This document shows positions 52,558-61,816 of a DNA stretch of 64,000 nt, one piece after another; positions within the stretch are counted from its first letter, which is position 1, and every line of letters begins with the position of its first letter. Position numbers and translations under genes: made by a program. The DNA is taken from assembly GCA_902363515.1 (NCBI GenBank), contig CABJAN010000005.1, positions 1 through 64,000 of the forward strand, given 5' to 3'. The notes under the pieces are model-generated. The model did not search any database and had not been told where the DNA came from. It worked only from the letters and a program-made list of their open reading frames with translations. This DNA is from Bacillota bacterium. GTDB taxonomy: Bacteria > Bacillota > Clostridia > Lachnospirales > Lachnospiraceae.

Positions 52558-54228
52558 ATGCCTGTATTGCAATGGATAGGAAAAGAGAAAGTTATAAATC
52601 ATCATTTGAATGTTCCCTACAGGGTATTGGAACGAAAATATAGTTATGATGAAAACGGTCAACATGAAGATGACAACGGGACTAGAAATATGGTTATCCA
52701 TGGAGATAACTTGGAAGTATTAAAGTCGTTGTTGCCTGAATATGAGGGATTAATAAAATGTATTTATATTGATCCACCTTATAATACTGCGAAGAGCTCA
52801 GAAGCCAACAAACAGTGGGTTTATTCTGATAATGTCGATGACCCTAAAATTAAGGAATGGTTGGATAAGGTGGTTGGGGATGAAGGCGAAGATTTATCTA
52901 GACATGATAAGTGGTTATGTATGATGTATCCCCGATTAAAATTACTATATAAACTATTAGCAGATGATGGGATTATTTTTATAAGTATTGATGATAATGA
53001 ACAGCATTTGTTGAGAATTATTTGTGATGAGATCTTTGGTAAAAGTAGTTTCCTGACACAATTTGTATGGAAGTCAGATGGTAATTTCGATAATCAGGCT
53101 AAGATAAAAGTATGCCATGAATATATACTATGTTACATAAAAAAACCGGATAAATTAGGTTTACCTAATGGGATTGCACCAAATGTTTCAGAGAAAAGTA
53201 AAATTTTTAAACCTGAAATACGAAATACAGTTGTAAAAAATGGACCTAAAAACCCTATGTCAGTAGTGACCTTAAAAAAAGGATTTCCATGTGCAGTAAA
53301 AAAAGGGGTGATAGAAGAAAGATATGATAAATATCCATACTATCATAAAACGGTTAAAATCGTAGACTATAAACTTTCAGAAGATGTTGACGTTGAGAGT
53401 GGATGGTCATCAAAGAATATATTACTTAATTTTATAGATTCAGGATTTAAAGCAGTGAAAGATAGTAAGGGTCAAGATACTGTTTTCGAAATAACTGAAT
53501 CAGGGACCATAGAAATGGTGAAGAAAAGGGAAAGTGTTAGTCATGTGTTGTCAGTTCTTACTAATTTAGGAAGTACACAAAATACAAGTAATGATTTGGC
53601 GAAAATGGGGCTGGCGTTTGATTTCCCTAAGCCAGTTGATCTTGTAACCTATTTGATTGGGTTTTATTGTGATGATGGAAGTATGGTATTAGATTCTTTT
53701 GCTGGTTCAGGAACAACAGCGCATGCAGTTCTTAGTTATAACAAAAAATTTGGCAAAAATTTGAATTACATTTTGATTGAAATGAATGATTATGCAGAAA
53801 ATATCACAGCTTATAGAGTGAAATGCGCAATTAGTGGGTATGGAACAGAAGAAAAGACAGTAGAAGGACTAGGAGGAGCTTTTAGTTATTATGAATTGGG
53901 TGCAAAACTATTTGTAAATGATATTTTAAATGAGAATGTTAATATTGATTTAATTAGAAAATATATTTATTTCACCGAAACTAAAAAACGGATAGATTGT
54001 TCAAAAGAGGATGAACCATTTTATTTAGGAACGGATATTGGTATAAGCTATTATTTTTACTATATCAAAAGTAATATTACAACATTAAACCGGGAATTTC
54101 TTCACACAATCAAGACAAAATCTGAATCGTATGTGATTTTTGCAGATTCCTGTACATTAAGTGAGCGAGAATTGGAGAAGTATCATATTACTTTTAAGAA
54201 AATTCCACGTGATATTTCTAGATTATAA
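52558..54228 (+). CDS. mod: Type III restriction-modification DNA methyltransferase (Mod)
   Basis: 556 residues, beta-class N6-adenine methyltransferase. Catalytic motif IV DPPYNT (D72-Y75) comes before the AdoMet motif FAGSGTT (about 381-387); the middle (about 170-370) is the target-recognition region. It methylates the recognition site and supplies specificity to Res. AAGGAAG precedes the ATG. The stop TAA overlaps a possible ATG of res. Low GC and AT-rich codons mark acquisition. Confidence 0.93.
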   Translation: MPVLQWIGKEKVINHHLNVPYRVLERKYSYDENGQHEDDNGTRNMVIHGDNLEVLKSLLPEYEGLIKCIYIDPPYNTAKSSEANKQWVYSDNVDDPKIKEWLDKVVGDEGEDLSRHDKWLCMMYPRLKLLYKLLADDGIIFISIDDNEQHLLRIICDEIFGKSSFLTQFVWKSDGNFDNQAKIKVCHEYILCYIKKPDKLGLPNGIAPNVSEKSKIFKPEIRNTVVKNGPKNPMSVVTLKKGFPCAVKKGVIEERYDKYPYYHKTVKIVDYKLSEDVDVESGWSSKNILLNFIDSGFKAVKDSKGQDTVFEITESGTIEMVKKRESVSHVLSVLTNLGSTQNTSNDLAKMGLAFDFPKPVDLVTYLIGFYCDDGSMVLDSFAGSGTTAHAVLSYNKKFGKNLNYILIEMNDYAENITAYRVKCAISGYGTEEKTVEGLGGAFSYYELGAKLFVNDILNENVNIDLIRKYIYFTETKKRIDCSKEDEPFYLGTDIGISYYFYYIKSNITTLNREFLHTIKTKSESYVIFADSCTLSERELEKYHITFKKIPRDISRL

Positions 54229-54242
54229 TGGGAGTGGAAAAT

Positions 54243-56885
54243 ATGGAATTAAAAACATATCAAAAAGATGTATTAAAGAAAATATCATCATATATGAAAT
54301 GCTTAAATGATAGCACAGGTATTTTTTCAGCGTGGAAAAAATATTGGGATGAACAGGATATCTCAATTGGTTTAGATGGTGTGCCTGCATACAAAGATAC
54401 AATTACGGGTGTTCCACATGTATGTGCTAAAGTCCCAACAGGTGGAGGAAAAACCTATTTGGGTTGTGCTGCGTTAAAAAGAATATTTGATGAAATGCCA
54501 ACAAGTAAATGTAAGGTGGTTGTATGGTTAGTTCCATCAGAACCTATATTAAATCAAACAATTAAGAATTTATCTGATACTAATCATCCATATCGTCAAA
54601 AACTGGAACATGATTTTGCTGGTAGAGTTGGAATATACACAAAGGAAATGTTGCTTAACGGACAAAATTTTTCGCCAGATACAGTTAGAGAAATGTTGAC
54701 AGTTTGTATTTTGAGTTATGGTTCATTAAGAATAAATAATTTAAATAAAGATATTCGTAAGGTATATCAAGAAAATGGTAATTTAATTAGATTTGCGGAA
54801 TATTTTAAAGATAAATCTGTATTGTTAGCAGATACACCAGATACTGCACTTATTCAAGTATTACGCTCTCTTTCTCCAGTTATTATAATTGATGAAAGTC
54901 ATAATGCAGAATCTGAATTAAGTATTGAGATGATAAATAACCTTAATCCTTCATTTATATTTGATTTGACTGCAACGCCTAAAAATAATAGCAACATTGT
55001 TTCATATGTTAATGCCAGAGAATTGAAAAAAGAGAATATGGTGAAGTTGCCGATTATTGTATATAATCGTACATCTAGGCAGAGCGTTATTCAGGATGCT
55101 ATTCAGCTAAGAGGTTGCATAGAAAAACAAGCTATTGAGGCGGAAAAAAAAGGAGGGGCATATATAAGGCCTATTGTTCTTTTTCAAGCACAACCCAATA
55201 TAAATGCTGAAAGTGAAACTTTTGATAAAATTAAAAAGATGCTTATTGCTATAGGAATTCCAGAGAACGAAATTGCTATAAAAACATCTGAAATAGATGA
55301 TTTGAAAAAAGTAGACTTGTTAAGTAAAGATTGCGATATTAGATACATAATAACTGTAAATGCATTAAAAGAGGGATGGGATTGTCCTTTTGCCTATATC
55401 TTAGCTTCGTTGGCAAATAAAACATCAAAAGTTGATGTTGAGCAGATAGTAGGTAGAATTCTTAGACAACCGTATGCAAGAGAGCATAAAGCACCATTAT
55501 TGAACTCATCATTTGTACTCACCTGTTCGGCTGATTTTCACAGTACTTTAGAAAATATTGTTAGAGGTTTGAATAATGCAGGATTCAGTAAAAAAGATTT
55601 TAGGGTGGGAACTCTAAAATTAACAGAGTGTGAAGATACAATAAGTAATGGAGAGCAGGAAACTAAATTTGAACAACAGGAACTATTTTGTGCTCAAGAG
55701 GATAGTATCGTTTTGGGAGAAAAAGATTCATTTGAGGACATAGCAACAGATGAGATAAAGAATATCATTGGTGAAATAAAGGATGATCCTGAAAAAAGTG
55801 TAGCTGATATGATAACAACTGCAGAAAAACAAGCTGAAGAATATAATACTTCCATAGCAGATGCTGATTTATCGGCTTTTATAGGAGGTGAGTTAGGCGA
55901 AATGCTGAATCAAAACAATATACAAGAGCAGTATAGAGAAACAATTGGTGATATAAAAATACCACAATTCTATTTCCAAACAACACCGGATTTGTTTGGA
56001 AATGATTTTGAATTGTTAGAACCGGAAAATTTGTCGGATGGATTTTCTTTAAGTGGTCAAAATGCGGAAATAAGTTTTGAACTTGCAACAGGGGAAATGT
56101 ACCAAGTAGATATTCAGGAACAGGGCGAGGCTGTTCCAAAGTATAAAAAAGCAAATAAAGCAGAAAATGAGTACATTAGAGAATTTTTAGCAAAATTACC
56201 ACCTGAGCGTAAAATCGCTAATTGTGTAGATATAATTTGTAAACAAATAAATAGAAATGATAGGTATGCCGCAACGGAAATTGCAGATTATGTTCGTAGA
56301 GTTGTTGAAAATATGACCGACGATGAAATGTCAGCAATGGAAACGAATATTCCTGTATATGCATTGAAAATCCAGAAGAAAATTGAAAAGCTTGAATATG
56401 TGTATAGAGAAGATTTATTTTACAAGTTAATAGATAGTGGAAAGATTGTATGCAAAGAATCATACAACTTTCCTCCTGTAATCACACCATCTGTTACAAC
56501 TAATGCAATTCCGTATTCGCTATATGAAGCTGAAAAGAATGATATGAATGATTTTGAAAATAATGTTATTGATACTGTTGTTGGATTAGGCAATGTTGAA
56601 TGGTGGCACCGCATTATAGAAAGAAAAGATTTTAGAATAAATGCATTTATAAATCATTATCCAGATTTTATCGTTAAAACTAAAAATGGAAATATAGTCT
56701 TGATCGAGGCAAAAGGTGACTATCTTGACGGAGACGATAGCAAAACAAAGTTAAAACTTGGACGAGAATGGCAGTCACAAGCAGGTAGACTATATAGATA
56801 TTTTATGGTTTTTAAAGATAAAGAGTTAGGTGAACAAGGGGCATATACATTGGATAAGTTTGTTGAGGTAATGAAAAATTTATAG
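54243..56885 (+). CDS. res: Type III restriction endonuclease subunit (Res)
   Basis: 880 residues, SF2 helicase-nuclease. Walker A VPTGGGKTYLG (about 62-72), DEAH-like IIDESHN (about 214-220), motif III LTATPKN, motif VI VEQIVGRILRQP. The C-terminal nuclease has YPDFIVKT...LIEAKGD (PD-(D/E)XK). It cleaves DNA with Mod after translocation between sites. ATG 54243 follows GGGAG by 8 bases; ATG 54228 overlapping the mod stop is the alternative. Confidence 0.93.
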   Translation: MELKTYQKDVLKKISSYMKCLNDSTGIFSAWKKYWDEQDISIGLDGVPAYKDTITGVPHVCAKVPTGGGKTYLGCAALKRIFDEMPTSKCKVVVWLVPSEPILNQTIKNLSDTNHPYRQKLEHDFAGRVGIYTKEMLLNGQNFSPDTVREMLTVCILSYGSLRINNLNKDIRKVYQENGNLIRFAEYFKDKSVLLADTPDTALIQVLRSLSPVIIIDESHNAESELSIEMINNLNPSFIFDLTATPKNNSNIVSYVNARELKKENMVKLPIIVYNRTSRQSVIQDAIQLRGCIEKQAIEAEKKGGAYIRPIVLFQAQPNINAESETFDKIKKMLIAIGIPENEIAIKTSEIDDLKKVDLLSKDCDIRYIITVNALKEGWDCPFAYILASLANKTSKVDVEQIVGRILRQPYAREHKAPLLNSSFVLTCSADFHSTLENIVRGLNNAGFSKKDFRVGTLKLTECEDTISNGEQETKFEQQELFCAQEDSIVLGEKDSFEDIATDEIKNIIGEIKDDPEKSVADMITTAEKQAEEYNTSIADADLSAFIGGELGEMLNQNNIQEQYRETIGDIKIPQFYFQTTPDLFGNDFELLEPENLSDGFSLSGQNAEISFELATGEMYQVDIQEQGEAVPKYKKANKAENEYIREFLAKLPPERKIANCVDIICKQINRNDRYAATEIADYVRRVVENMTDDEMSAMETNIPVYALKIQKKIEKLEYVYREDLFYKLIDSGKIVCKESYNFPPVITPSVTTNAIPYSLYEAEKNDMNDFENNVIDTVVGLGNVEWWHRIIERKDFRINAFINHYPDFIVKTKNGNIVLIEAKGDYLDGDDSKTKLKLGREWQSQAGRLYRYFMVFKDKELGEQGAYTLDKFVEVMKNL

Positions 56886-56972
56886 TTGATAGGGGCAATT
56901 CAAATCCGTACACACTTTTTTCGTAAAGCCTGTTGTTTTCTCAAAGACAAAAATTCATGAAATTTTTTCATT

Positions 56973-57124
56973 ATGTTTGGTTCTTGCGGAAGTTTACAGA
57001 AAGAAGTGACTGATGGAAAGTTTATCATTCCAACACAGGCGTATAGGGGTGACGGCTTGTCCTATTATTTTGCCAAACCTCAGGATTATATAGAAATAAA
57101 AAATGCAGATAAATTAGTTGAGAT
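56973..57124 (+). pseudogene. Nucleoside phosphorylase, internal N-side remnant
   Basis: The frame MFGSCGSLQKEVTDGKF and further AYRGDGLSYYFAKPQDYIEI matches PNP/uridine phosphorylase family proteins around their FGSCG motif. The first about 80 residues are missing: upstream (56886-56972) is non-coding sequence joined to res. The match stops near KLVEI where the IS element starts. The gene is dead. Confidence 0.72.
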
Positions 57125-57200
57125 AGGGCTACGCAATCCCACTGGCTTTAGACGGTGGGTTAAGATAGCTAAAAGTGGAAAATTATTGTATGCTTATGAT

Positions 57201-57605
57201 ATGGGAACATGGAAATCTAAAAATAGACACAAATACTTATTACAATATCATATTATTTTTATCTGCAAATATAGAAAGAAATTATTAGTTTCACAACAAA
57301 TTTCAGATGATATAAAGCAGTTTTCATATGAGATATGTCAAAGGCACAAAGTTATTATCAGATATATGGAAACAGATAAAGACCATATCCACTATCTGAT
57401 AGAAACAGAACCTATAATGTCGATCAGTAAAATTGTAAACCTAATGAAAAGTTATACGGCATATCCTATATGGAAAAGATATCCGAATTATTTGCAGAAA
57501 CAGTTCTGGAAAGAACCTGCATTTTGGACAGACGGCTATTTTGTCTGTAGTGTAGGAAATGTATCAGAAGAAATGTGAAAGAGATATATAGAAAATCAGG
57601 GCTAA
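57201..57605 (+). pseudogene. tnpA: IS200-like transposase TnpA with stop before the catalytic tyrosine
   Basis: The frame from ATG 57201 gives KYLLQYHIIFICKYRKKLL, then the HUH motif KDHIHYLI. A TGA at 57576-57578 follows GNVSEEM, and the same frame continues KRYIENQG to TAA at 57605. By comparison with IS608 TnpA, the YIENQ tyrosine is the nucleophile, so the 125-residue product lacks it and should be inactive unless TGA is read through. Confidence 0.85.
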
Positions 57606-57623
57606 GAAAGAAGGTGACAGTAA

Positions 57624-58698
57624 ATGTTAAAAGCATATAAATACAGAATATATCCCAATAATGAGCAGAAAGTACAGATAGCAAAAACATTTGGCTGTTG
57701 CCGTTTTGTATATAATCAGACACTTGCATATCGGAAAGAAAACTATGAAAAAGAGAAAAAATCTGTCAGTAAAACAGATTGCAATAATTACTGCAACAGA
57801 GAATTAAAGAAAAAATATGAATGGCTGAAAGAGGTAGACAAATTTGCCCTGACAAATGCAATTTATAACATGGATTCTGCATATCAGAAGTTTTTTAAGA
57901 AACATGCAGGTTATCCAAAGTTTAAGAGTAAACACGATAATCATAAATCATATACAACAAATTTTACGAATGGCAATATAGCAGTAGATTTCAAGGGAAA
58001 GAAAATAAAACTGCCTAAGCTAAAAGAAGTAAGAGCAAGACTGCATAGAAAATTCGATGGACAGATAAAGTCTGCAACTTTATCGCAAGTTCCGAGTGGG
58101 AAATATTATGTATCAATCTTGGTGGAGATAGAACAGATAGAATTGCCATATACAAATCAAAATACAGGAATAGATTTAGGCATTAAGGATTTATGTATTA
58201 CCTCTGCTGGGAAGAAATACGAAAATCCAAAAGTTATTACAAAGACAATTAGTGCATAAAGAAAAGAGAAGTCGAAATTATTATAAAACCAAGGAAAAGA
58301 TAGCATTATGCCATGAGAAAATAACAAATGTCAGAAAAGATTACCTGCATAAAATTTCGCACGAGATTATCAGCGAAAACCAAGTGATCGTTTCGGAAAA
58401 TTTGCAGATAAAAAATATGATAAAGAATCATCATCTGGCAAAGTTTATAAGTGATGTGTCATGGTACGAACTAACAAGGCAATTAGAGTATAAGGCAAAA
58501 TGGAATGGACGGAAATATGTTAAGATAGATACATTCTATGCCAGCAGTCAGTTGTGTTCCATTTGCGGATACAAAAATACAGAAACAAAAAATTTATCAA
58601 TAAGGGAATGGGTATGTCCTGTCTGTGGCACAAAGCACGATAGAGACATAAACGCAGCGAAGAACATATTGGCAGAGGGATTAAGACAGATGGCATAA
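57624..58698 (+). pseudogene. tnpB: TnpB split by a frameshift
   Basis: Two overlapping frames form one TnpB. The first (57624-58259) has MLKAYKYRIYPNNEQ and Ruv[13 protein letters not shown], then ends TKTISA. The second (58252-58698, open slightly upstream) continues [13 protein letters not shown], Ruv[13 protein letters not shown], the zinc ribbon CSICGYKN...CPVCG and Ruv[14 protein letters not shown] segment of roughly ten residues between them seems deleted. All catalytic residues survive, but in separate frames. Confidence 0.87.
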
Positions 58699-58806
58699 GA
58701 ACCAATAAGTAGGGTAGGGACTATCCGAATTAACGCCTGTGGAGATAGTAGATTACGAGGTCTGCGAAGCAGGAAGCTCATTGGCTTTAGACAATGAGTG
58801 GTTCAC

Positions 58807-58932
58807 TTATATGATTTCCTTGTTTCCAGTGATGTACTTATAGAAGGAAGCTACGAAACAGAGGAATTATCTGCTGCAAATCACAATCTGGATAAGCTGT
58901 TTATTGCACTGCAGATAGCAAAGAGAGTGTAG
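58807..58932 (+). pseudogene. Nucleoside phosphorylase, C-terminal remnant
   Basis: Immediately after the IS right end the frame LYDFLVSSDVLIEGSYETEE ... LFIALQIAKRV to TAG at 58930-58932 resembles the C-terminus of PNP/uridine phosphorylases. With the fragment at 56973 it frames the IS element, but roughly 100 residues between the two are missing. Confidence 0.65.
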
Positions 58933-59101
58933 ATGGAAAGAGGCGGCATATGAAAAAGTATGAATATAAACAGAACAAGGCTGGAGATTGAAACAGGTGG
59001 TTACTCCTATGAATGAAAAATCAGGGGTTAATAGTTCATTATGCTATCAAATCATTTTTGAAAGTTTTGAAAGAGAAGTATAAATTTGGAGGTGAAGTAA
59101 T

Positions 59102-59234
59102 ATGAAGTGTCCCTATTGTGATAAAAAAACAGGATGATCTGGAATTAAGTAAAGGCTTTGATGGGATACCTCATTGTGAAGCTTATCATTGCAGTAGTTG
59201 TAAAAAAATAGTGATTGATTATGGAAATAAATAA
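59102..59234 (+). pseudogene. Frameshifted small zinc-ribbon protein
   Basis: MKCPYCDKK is followed by a frameshift at AAAAAAAC; the other frame continues DDLELSKGFDGIPHCEAYHC and SSCKKIVIDYGNK to TAA at 59234. Two CxxC pairs would have bound zinc. GGAGGTGA precedes the ATG. Function unknown. Confidence 0.6.
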
Positions 59235-59260
59235 CTTTCAGTTTGGGAAGGAGTGGTGAT

Positions 59261-59533
59261 ATGTGGATTATATGTGCAGCATTGAGTATTATTTTTCATG
59301 TTATTGGTTGGATTCTGGTATCAAAGAAAAAGATTGCAACTTGTTGGGCATCTGCCAGTTCACTTGCGTTTGTGGCTTTAGCACTTCTTATGGAGTATAA
59401 GATAATCTTAAATTGGGTTAACACTGAGGATTAGACAGCTTTATTAGATGTTGTTCCAACTATGTTTATCATCTTAACGGGATATGTGATTATAATGTTT
59501 TTAGCCAATGCTATTCTTATTGGCTTTACAATG
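59261..59533 (+). pseudogene. Small membrane protein interrupted by TAG
   Basis: From ATG 59261 a 57-residue product with two membrane helices ends at TAG 59432-59434. The same frame continues with hydrophobic sequence (TALLDVVPTMFIILTGYVII) to 59533, so an in-frame stop probably broke a four-helix protein. The 57-residue form could still be made. Confidence 0.45.
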
Positions 59534-59590
59534 AAAAACATTCAATTAAAGTAAATCTGAGAATTCAAAATTAAGGAGGAGGAGACAACC

Positions 59591-60139
59591 ATGCATAAGA
59601 GTACCACAACAATAAAAGACAAACAAGCCAGAGATACTATTCTCAGAAGTGCAGAAGAAAAGGATGCAGAGTCCTTGCTTGATTTTCTTAAAATCACAGC
59701 AGCCGAAACTCCGTTTTTACTTCGTGAGCCTGATGAAATAGCCTTTTCCATAGAGCAGGAACAAGAGTTTATAAAAGCTAAAAAAGACAGTGAGAATGAA
59801 ATTTTACTAATTGCTGAGATAGAAGGCAAACATATTGGGAATTGTTCTTTGATGAGTTTGGGAGGAGTTAAACGATATCGGCACAGATGCGAGATTGCCA
59901 TTGCACTTTATCAGGAATATTGCGATTTTGGAATTGGAAAAGCAATGCTGGAAATGCTCCTGGATATTGCGAAACAGGTTGGGTATGAACAGGCTGAGCT
60001 TGAGGTAATTGCAAATAATAAATCAGCCATAGCTTTGTATGAGAAACTTGGATTTCAGAAATATGGAACCTTTCCAAACAATATGAAATATGCAGATGGT
60101 TCTTATGCGGATGCCTATTGGATGATGAAAAAACTTTGA
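59591..60139 (+). CDS. GNAT-family N-acetyltransferase
   Basis: 182 residues. Acetyl-CoA site segment YCDFGIGKAMLEMLLDIAKQ and the following ELEVIANNKSAIALYEKLGFQKYGT are typical GNAT motifs (RimI/RimJ-like). AAGGAGGAG precedes the ATG. Substrate unknown. Confidence 0.9.
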   Translation: MHKSTTTIKDKQARDTILRSAEEKDAESLLDFLKITAAETPFLLREPDEIAFSIEQEQEFIKAKKDSENEILLIAEIEGKHIGNCSLMSLGGVKRYRHRCEIAIALYQEYCDFGIGKAMLEMLLDIAKQVGYEQAELEVIANNKSAIALYEKLGFQKYGTFPNNMKYADGSYADAYWMMKKL

Positions 60140-60142
60140 GGA

Positions 60143-60420
60143 GAAGTAGGATTCAAATATCAAGTAGGAAGCTTTCAACCTACATAATAGGAAGGACAAT
60201 AGGTTCCTATTCAAAATAAGTGGATATCCACCTACAAAAAAAGAGGAGAAATCAGTGGGAATCAATAAATCTGATAAATCCACCTACAAAAAGGTACAAG
60301 AAATTAAGTGTGATTTGAGAAGATGCTAATCATGGCCTATCATTCTTTTTAAAATGTAGGCCATAAAGGAGAAATTTACTTGTATAGCCTATTTGAACCG
60401 CAAAAAAGTAGGCTATAGTT
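60143..60420 (+). repeat. Hairpin-repeat array, copy B
   Basis: Related to copy A in order and orientation: GTGGA...TCCACCTACAAAAA units (about 60217, 60253), then ATGGCCTA/TAGGCCAT (60332-60364, perfect 8 pairs) and TATAGCCTA/TAGGCTATA (60383-60417, perfect 9 pairs). The shared core around GGCCTAT..TTTTTAAAA..GTAGGC aligns directly with copy A. No gene lies between 60140 and 60547. Confidence 0.75.
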
Positions 60421-60547
60421 TAAGAATACGTGTAACGCACCTATTTTTGCCCACAGGATACTGGATAACATGACAAAAAGCAACGTAAAAACAGTATTAG
60501 AATTGTAATGATACTTATAATCAAGAAATGAGATGTGAATCAACATT

Positions 60548-61459
60548 ATGAAACAACGAAGAAAAGCTACCGTATACTATCACCTTCCGGGCTTATTTGA
60601 GTTTCACGAACTGTATTGTGAGTTTCTGCCTTTGTTTCGTGAACACAGGGAATATTTTTATGACTGGTGCGGGATTGGTTCTGTTTATGGCGCTCCGGCT
60701 GATTGCATTTGGGGCGGAGGCCGCATAGGGTATGGAGATTATAATCCAAGAAAGGTTCTGGCGCTGATGCAGGAATATGGGATTTCATCCAGGCTGACCT
60801 TTAGCAATTCCCTGCTTGAAAAGAGACATCTTTCAGACCAGAAGTGCAATCAGCTTTGTGCCATATTTGAAGAAAAGAACACACCACGAAATGGTGTGAT
60901 TATCCACTCAGATTTGCTTCTGGATTATTTAAAAAGACAGTATCCTGGATTTTATTTTGTCTCTTCTACCACAAAGGTACTGACGGATTTTCAGAAACTT
61001 GTGGAGGAAATCAACAGGGACGATTTTCTTTATGTAGTGCCGGACTTTCGACTGAATAAATCTTTGGAAAACTTAAATAGATTGTCACAACAGCAGAAGG
61101 ATAAAGTGGAATTTCTGTGCAACGAATGCTGTTGGTTTGGCTGCAAAGACAGGAAGGAATGTTACAAAACAGTCAGCCGCAGAAATCTTGGAGAGGACTG
61201 CCCGGAACATCTTTGTACTGCCCCTGACGGAAATCAGGGCTATCGTTTTTCAAAAGCAATGGAAAATCCCGGATTTATCGGTGTTGAAGATATTAAAAAT
61301 ACATATTTGCCCATGGGATTTTCCAATTTTAAAATCGAGGGCAGGGGACTTGGCAGTGCCCTGATTCTGGAATTTCTGCTTTATTATATGACAAAACCGG
61401 AGTATCACCTGCATGTCAGAGAAAAGATATATCTGGATAATACTTTGGATTTATTTTAA
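60548..61459 (+). CDS. TIM-barrel-like protein with cysteine cluster (U32-like)
   Basis: 303 residues, no signal peptide. The stretch NGVIIHSDLLLDYL ... FYFVSSTTKVL ... FLYVVPDFRLN suggests TIM-barrel strands. LCNECCWFGCKDRKECY is a cysteine cluster that could hold a metal or Fe-S cluster. The layout resembles U32 peptidase-like or UbiU/UbiV-type proteins, but the match is weak and I give no function. It stands alone, with a possible TATAAT near 60516. Confidence 0.6.
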   Translation: MKQRRKATVYYHLPGLFEFHELYCEFLPLFREHREYFYDWCGIGSVYGAPADCIWGGGRIGYGDYNPRKVLALMQEYGISSRLTFSNSLLEKRHLSDQKCNQLCAIFEEKNTPRNGVIIHSDLLLDYLKRQYPGFYFVSSTTKVLTDFQKLVEEINRDDFLYVVPDFRLNKSLENLNRLSQQQKDKVEFLCNECCWFGCKDRKECYKTVSRRNLGEDCPEHLCTAPDGNQGYRFSKAMENPGFIGVEDIKNTYLPMGFSNFKIEGRGLGSALILEFLLYYMTKPEYHLHVREKIYLDNTLDLF

Positions 61460-61566
61460 CCTTCACAGGAAGCTGCCCGTTGACACATTTATAGAAAAAA
61501 CAAAAAACAGCTTTTATTTTCAGTCACTCTTTGGTATAAATCCTATCTTTGACAGTTGAGAAATGA

Positions 61567-61611
61567 AAAAATCGCTGTGTCCCTTGGTTTCATTGGGGTT
61601 CAGCGATTTTT
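61567..61611 (+). terminator. Bidirectional terminator
   Basis: AAAAATCGCTG (61567-61577) and CAGCGATTTTT (61601-61611) form a perfect 11-base stem, about 110 bases after the preceding gene and before the leftward transposase remnants. Confidence 0.8.
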
Positions 61612-61635
61612 GGCGTCGTTTTAAACTATAGTATT

Positions 61636-61791
61636 TTATTCTCGACCCTTACTTTTTTTCTGAATATTTTTCATCTGACTCTTTGTGATGAATTTATAAT
61701 CCGTTTCAAAACCACAAGCATCATGTAATGCATCTGTCAGCTTATCCCGTTTGTAAAGTGGAATAAAACCTTGTTCGTAAGCGCTTAATTT
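61636..61791 (-). pseudogene. Transposase C-terminal remnant
   Basis: A leftward open stretch of 51 codons ends YEQGFIPLYKRDKLTDALHD ... FITKSQMKNIQKKSKGRE. The ...LTDALH-x-A-x-GF-x-TDY pattern is that of a transposase tail I have seen in IS4/IS1634-type proteins; family assignment is tentative. No start codon or upstream domain remains. Confidence 0.5.
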
Positions 61792-61816
61792 TTAGGTATG
61801 ATAGAAAAATCCCCGA

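Larger units (their letters stand above)
57125..58806 (+). mobile_element. IS200/IS605-family element, degenerate
   Basis: About 1.7 kb. A subterminal left hairpin CCCACTG/CGGTGGG (57138-57159) and right hairpin CTCATTG/CAATGAG (58777-58798) share the loop GCTTTAGA. Between them are tnpA then tnpB, both damaged. Exact tips are estimated; the right tip is taken after GGTTCAC. It replaces the middle of a nucleoside phosphorylase gene. Confidence 0.85.
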
